Part shown: positions 9,444 through 11,780 of the stretch, piece after piece
Numbering within the stretch: the stretch's first letter is position 1
Layout: every line of letters begins with the position of its first letter
Origin: Mucidula mucida
Lineage: Eukaryota > Basidiomycota > Agaricomycetes > Agaricales > Physalacriaceae
Length of the DNA: 11,780 bases
Assembly (NCBI GenBank): GCA_015501055.1
Contig: JADNYV010000964.1
Location: forward strand, 1-11,780
Reading direction: 5' to 3'
Made by a program: the position numbers and the translations under genes
The notes under the pieces: generated by a model
Told to the model about the DNA's origin: nothing
What the model saw: the letters and a program-made list of their open reading frames with translations, nothing else
Database searches by the model: none

Positions 9444-10040
9444 TACGTCTAGTATAGTTTCTTATATGTCAAACTTTGCACCCGTTCTTGTACTAATCTT
9501 TTGACTCGCCAGTAGTAGTGTATTGATGTGTAGTTGCCATCTATCTCCATTATACAAGAGGATTACTGGTACCGTCTTTCCCTAGAGTAATACAAATTCG
9601 AATCGGAACTGAGACAGAGTCGAGAATAATCCGAACCCTTGTTACGCCGCTAGCCTGAGCAGGAGAGTTCACCTCCGACTTCGGTTCGTACGTCTCTGAA
9701 GCGGCTAATTAAATGAGGTGAAGAGGTCAGGTGGTCAATGCCCGTTGCGTAACCTTGCCATCGAGACCAAGAATATCTGACGGCAAGACCTTGGTACAAT
9801 AAACAAAAGGGCGCGCGATATGGCGACGAACGTTGCACCCTGGAGGTGGCTTTGATCGGAGGGCTCGGCACTTCGGCACCACTCTGTGGGGTTGGCTAAA
9901 TATGGAGCCAAGACCACCAGAACGGCTTGACTTGAAACTTGCCGCAGCGTTCACTTTGTCTTCAAGTTCGCGTTCTCTGAAGATCCCACTGCTTGCTCTT
10001 CGCTCGTTTCTGGCAGTTGAGGTGTACTGATGTATGTTTT

Positions 10041-10086
10041 GTTTCTATCATTCACAAGGAGGCACTCACATGCTTCCGATAGAAAC
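10041..10086. repeat. Inverted repeat with 9-bp perfect arms
   Basis: GTTTCTATC at 10041-10049 is the exact reverse complement of GATAGAAAC at 10078-10086, with a 28-nt spacer. Each arm includes a GATA core in opposite orientation. It lies about 190-230 bp upstream of the carbonic anhydrase ATG, so it may be an operator-like site. A 9-bp match can also occur by chance. Confidence 0.5.
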
Positions 10087-10090
10087 CAGC

Positions 10091-10120
10091 GTCAACCTTT
10101 ATCTTTGTGTCAACCTTTTA
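10091..10120. repeat. Direct repeat pair upstream of carbonic anhydrase
   Basis: GTCAACCTTTA at 10091-10101 is repeated as GTCAACCTTTTA at 10109-10120, 18 bp apart and immediately after the inverted repeat. It may be a tandem transcription-factor site of the carbonic anhydrase promoter; no factor is proposed. Confidence 0.45.
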
Positions 10121-10201
10121 CGTTGGCTGCCAGATTCAATTCAGAAAGATATTTTTGTCCCTAGGTAAGATTCCAAAAAGGCTACGCGAGTCGGGGTTCC
10201 T

Positions 10202-10211
10202 TATATATATA
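10202..10211 (+). promoter_or_regulatory. TATA box of the carbonic anhydrase gene
   Basis: An uninterrupted TATATATATA run begins 71 bp before the ATG at 10273. A pyrimidine-rich stretch (TTCTTATCCCTTC) just before the ATG is typical of fungal transcription-start regions. Together they support both the promoter and the chosen start codon. Confidence 0.6.
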
Positions 10212-10272
10212 GGTATAACGGTTCTCACAGCAGGCCCTACCTGATCCCCCACAAGTCAATTCTTATCCCTTC

Positions 10273-11110
10273 ATGTCTGACCACGCAATCATCACCGACA
10301 TCCTCGCGTCCAATGTCCAGTGGGCATCAGACGTCGAGCAGGCCGAGCCCGAATTCTTCACGCAGTTGGCGAACGGACAGTCTCCACCGGTTAGACATTA
10401 CTTGGTGTACCTCGTCTATTCACGCTTAACGCCGCCCCCAGATTCTGTGGATTGGTTGCTCCGATTCTAGAGTCCCAGAGTCTGTCATCACGGGCTCACG
10501 ACCGGGCACTCTCTTCGTGTTGAGGAACATCGCCAAGTAAGCAAGTTCCATCACGCGTTTTGTCACCCACTCATAGCCGCCACAGCCAGTTCCACCTTGA
10601 CGATAACAGTGCGTTGTCGGCATTGACGTATGCGATTGACTTTCTTGGTGTGGAACACGGTGCTTGATGTCTTTATCTCGTCCTTGCGTCAGCCAACCGT
10701 ATCTCTCTTTTTCTTTCACCCCTCTAGTCGTCGTCGTTGGCCACACTGAATGTGGAGGATGCGCCGCCAGCTTCGCGGCCTGCCCTGGATACGTTTCCGG
10801 TGTGCCCACAGTCACAGTGCCTGGTCTTTCCTCGGATGATCCCATCAACCGCTGGTTGGATCCAGTCACTGCGCTGGCAGCGTCCCTTCACCTATCATCC
10901 GCGCCAAAGGAAGAGGCGTTGCCCATCCTCGTTGAAGAGAACGTAAAGCTCCAGGTCGATAACGTTTGCATGGCGCCCGCAATAGTCAACGCGTGGGCTA
11001 ACAAAAGCGCGAAAGGCAAAGATATCTTTGTTCATGGTTGGGTGTTTGACCTCGAGACTGGCAAGTTAAACGACTTGAGCATCTCCAGAGGTGCTCAGAA
11101 TGTATGTTAA
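10273..11110 (+). CDS. Beta-class carbonic anhydrase
   Basis: Exons are 10273-10389, 10442-10536, 10586-10659 and 10728-11110 (introns 52, 49 and 68 nt), giving 222 residues, normal for fungal beta-carbonic anhydrases. The enzyme is a zinc metalloenzyme that interconverts CO2 and bicarbonate, feeding carboxylation reactions and CO2 sensing. The zinc-site motifs are complete: [11 protein letters not shown] with Cys45 plus the Asp47/Arg49 pair, and [12 protein letters not shown] with His101 and Cys104. The start [22 protein letters not shown] and the joins [17 protein letters not shown] and GVEH-VVVVGH confirm the splicing. The last donor, GTGCTT, is less canonical than the others. The C-terminal part has [17 protein letters not shown]. 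No targeting peptide is evident, so it is probably cytosolic. It is similar in kind to yeast Nce103 and Cryptococcus Can proteins. Confidence 0.94.
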
Positions 11111-11277
11111 TGATCCTAGATATGCCTGCTTAAATAGAGTCAAGTCGTGTTTAATGCGTTCCTGTAATAATACTTTCAACGAGTCGTGTTCGTGCGGGTG
11201 ATGACATCAGGGTCCAGACTCGTTCTCCGTGTAGCTCGACACGCTTGATTCTAACGGTCACCGTGATCCAACTCACT

Positions 11278-11780
11278 ATGACTTCTGCTCTCGAGGAAGA
11301 CGAGCTTTTGATTCAGATAGCCTCGTACAACACAAATCTACAAGGGTTGCGTGGTTTACCGCAGGACTTGGTGGATTGGCTGTCGCCTACACTTCAGGTT
11401 TCGACCTTTCTTTCTCGCTCGCCTCGAGCCCCGGATATCATTGCAGTTGGATTTCAGGAGCTTTTGCCGTTGCATCTAGGACGTACGGTTATCCTTACGC
11501 GAACTGCGTACAGCCCCTGATTCACTCATAGTTGCTGGCTGGTCCAAGTCTCTGATAAATGAGCGACACTCGCACATTCTCTCTCAAATCGAAGCGAACG
11601 CGCCGAATAAAGAGCGTTATGCGTTAATTGCCAAGTCGTGAATGCTGGTGTTGCTCTGTTTGGTGTATGGACTGGACGATGGAATCGCCAAGACTGTCTG
11701 CGATGTTCAAACAAACTGGACAGGAACTGGCCCCTTGTATATGGGAAACAAGGGAGCAGTAGGCGTCCGCTTTCGTGCTA
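11278..11780 (+). CDS. Inositol-polyphosphate 5-phosphatase (5' part; frame disturbed)
   Basis: Exon 1 is 11278-11482; a 49-nt intron (GTACGG donor, CTGAT branch, TAG acceptor) ends at 11531; the second exon begins at 11532 and the gene runs off the window. The product is the N-terminal catalytic region of a type II inositol-polyphosphate 5-phosphatase (exonuclease/endonuclease/phosphatase fold), which removes the 5-phosphate of PI(4,5)P2 or related inositol phosphates. SYNTNLQG supplies the Mg-site Asn (Asn18/Asn20), PDIIAVGFQE the metal-binding Glu61, and GPLYMGNKGAVGVRF the signature MGNKG block. After ERYALIA the frame fails. One base appears to be missing at about 11635, so the literal frame meets TGA at 11639-11641. 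VVNAGVALF then reads in another frame, and one extra G at about 11662 returns the reading to VYGLDDGIAKTVCDVQ. No canonical intron repairs this. It is either a sequence error or an inactivated copy. Confidence 0.82.

Larger units (their letters stand above)
9444..10272. other. Intergenic stretch of 829 bp without a supported gene
   Basis: This lies between the transporter stop and the carbonic anhydrase start. It should hold the transporter 3' UTR, the carbonic anhydrase promoter with a TATA box, an inverted repeat and a direct repeat (listed separately). A minus-strand frame is open from about 10018 to 9727 but has no ATG, no recognisable domain and no clean spliced start; a plus-strand frame near 9833-10030 is equally unconvincing. 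No tRNA fold was recognised. Confidence 0.6.

Noticed and set aside
9595..9720. ATTCGAATC and GGTTCGTAC stretches resembling a tRNA T-arm
   Set aside because: No matching acceptor, D or anticodon stems could be drawn around them.
9650..10030. Possible small genes on either strand of the transporter-carbonic anhydrase interval
   Set aside because: The minus-strand frame open from about 10018 lacks an ATG. A splice from a GTGAGT motif near 10069 gives competing frames, none with a recognisable product. Left as intergenic.
11101..11140. Possible extra intron at GTATGT near the end of the carbonic anhydrase
   Set aside because: The nearest acceptor gives an intron of only 18 nt and further acceptors lead to immediate stops; the TAA at 11108-11110 gives a normal family length.

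Overview
The window looks like nuclear DNA of a filamentous basidiomycete, probably an Agaricomycete. Compact genes lie on both strands and are interrupted by many introns, mostly 49-60 nt, with GTRNGT-type donors, CTGAC/CTAAC-like branch sites and YAG acceptors. The encoded proteins are eukaryotic. No bacterial operon, CRISPR array, transposon or convincing tRNA/rRNA was seen. All exon boundaries were placed by eye from splice motifs and from the continuity of conserved protein motifs.

Layout, left to right: (1) a probable 3' tail of an unidentified spliced + strand gene (1-177); (2) a large + strand TPR-CHAT putative cysteine protease (451-3960, three exons); (3) a small - strand mitochondrial ribosomal protein of the mS33/Rsm27 family (4106-4460, two exons); (4) the divergent + strand GPI mannosyltransferase PIG-M/Gpi14 (4525-6032, four exons); (5) a - strand glia maturation factor (ADF-homology, Arp2/3 regulator; 6059-6686, five exons, the first being only the ATG); (6) a divergent + strand 12-TM major facilitator transporter (6871-9443, ten exons); (7) an 829-bp intergenic stretch with a TATA box, an inverted repeat and a direct repeat; (8) a + strand beta-carbonic anhydrase (10273-11110, four exons); (9) the 5' part of a + strand inositol-polyphosphate 5-phosphatase (from 11278, running off the window), whose frame is disturbed by two compensating indels.

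Most genes are unrelated housekeeping functions: mitochondrial translation, ER GPI-anchor synthesis, actin branching, CO2/bicarbonate interconversion and phosphoinositide turnover. They appear to share compact promoters rather than a pathway. Two head-to-head pairs (mS33/PIG-M, 64 bp between ATGs; GMF/MFS, 184 bp) and two tail-to-tail pairs (CHAT/mS33, 145 bp; PIG-M/GMF, 26 bp) imply shared promoters and overlapping 3' ends.

The member most likely to belong to a poorly described system is the TPR-CHAT protein, which keeps the His-Cys dyad of caspase-like CHAT peptidases. I see no gasdermin, NLR or other obvious effector gene beside it in this window.
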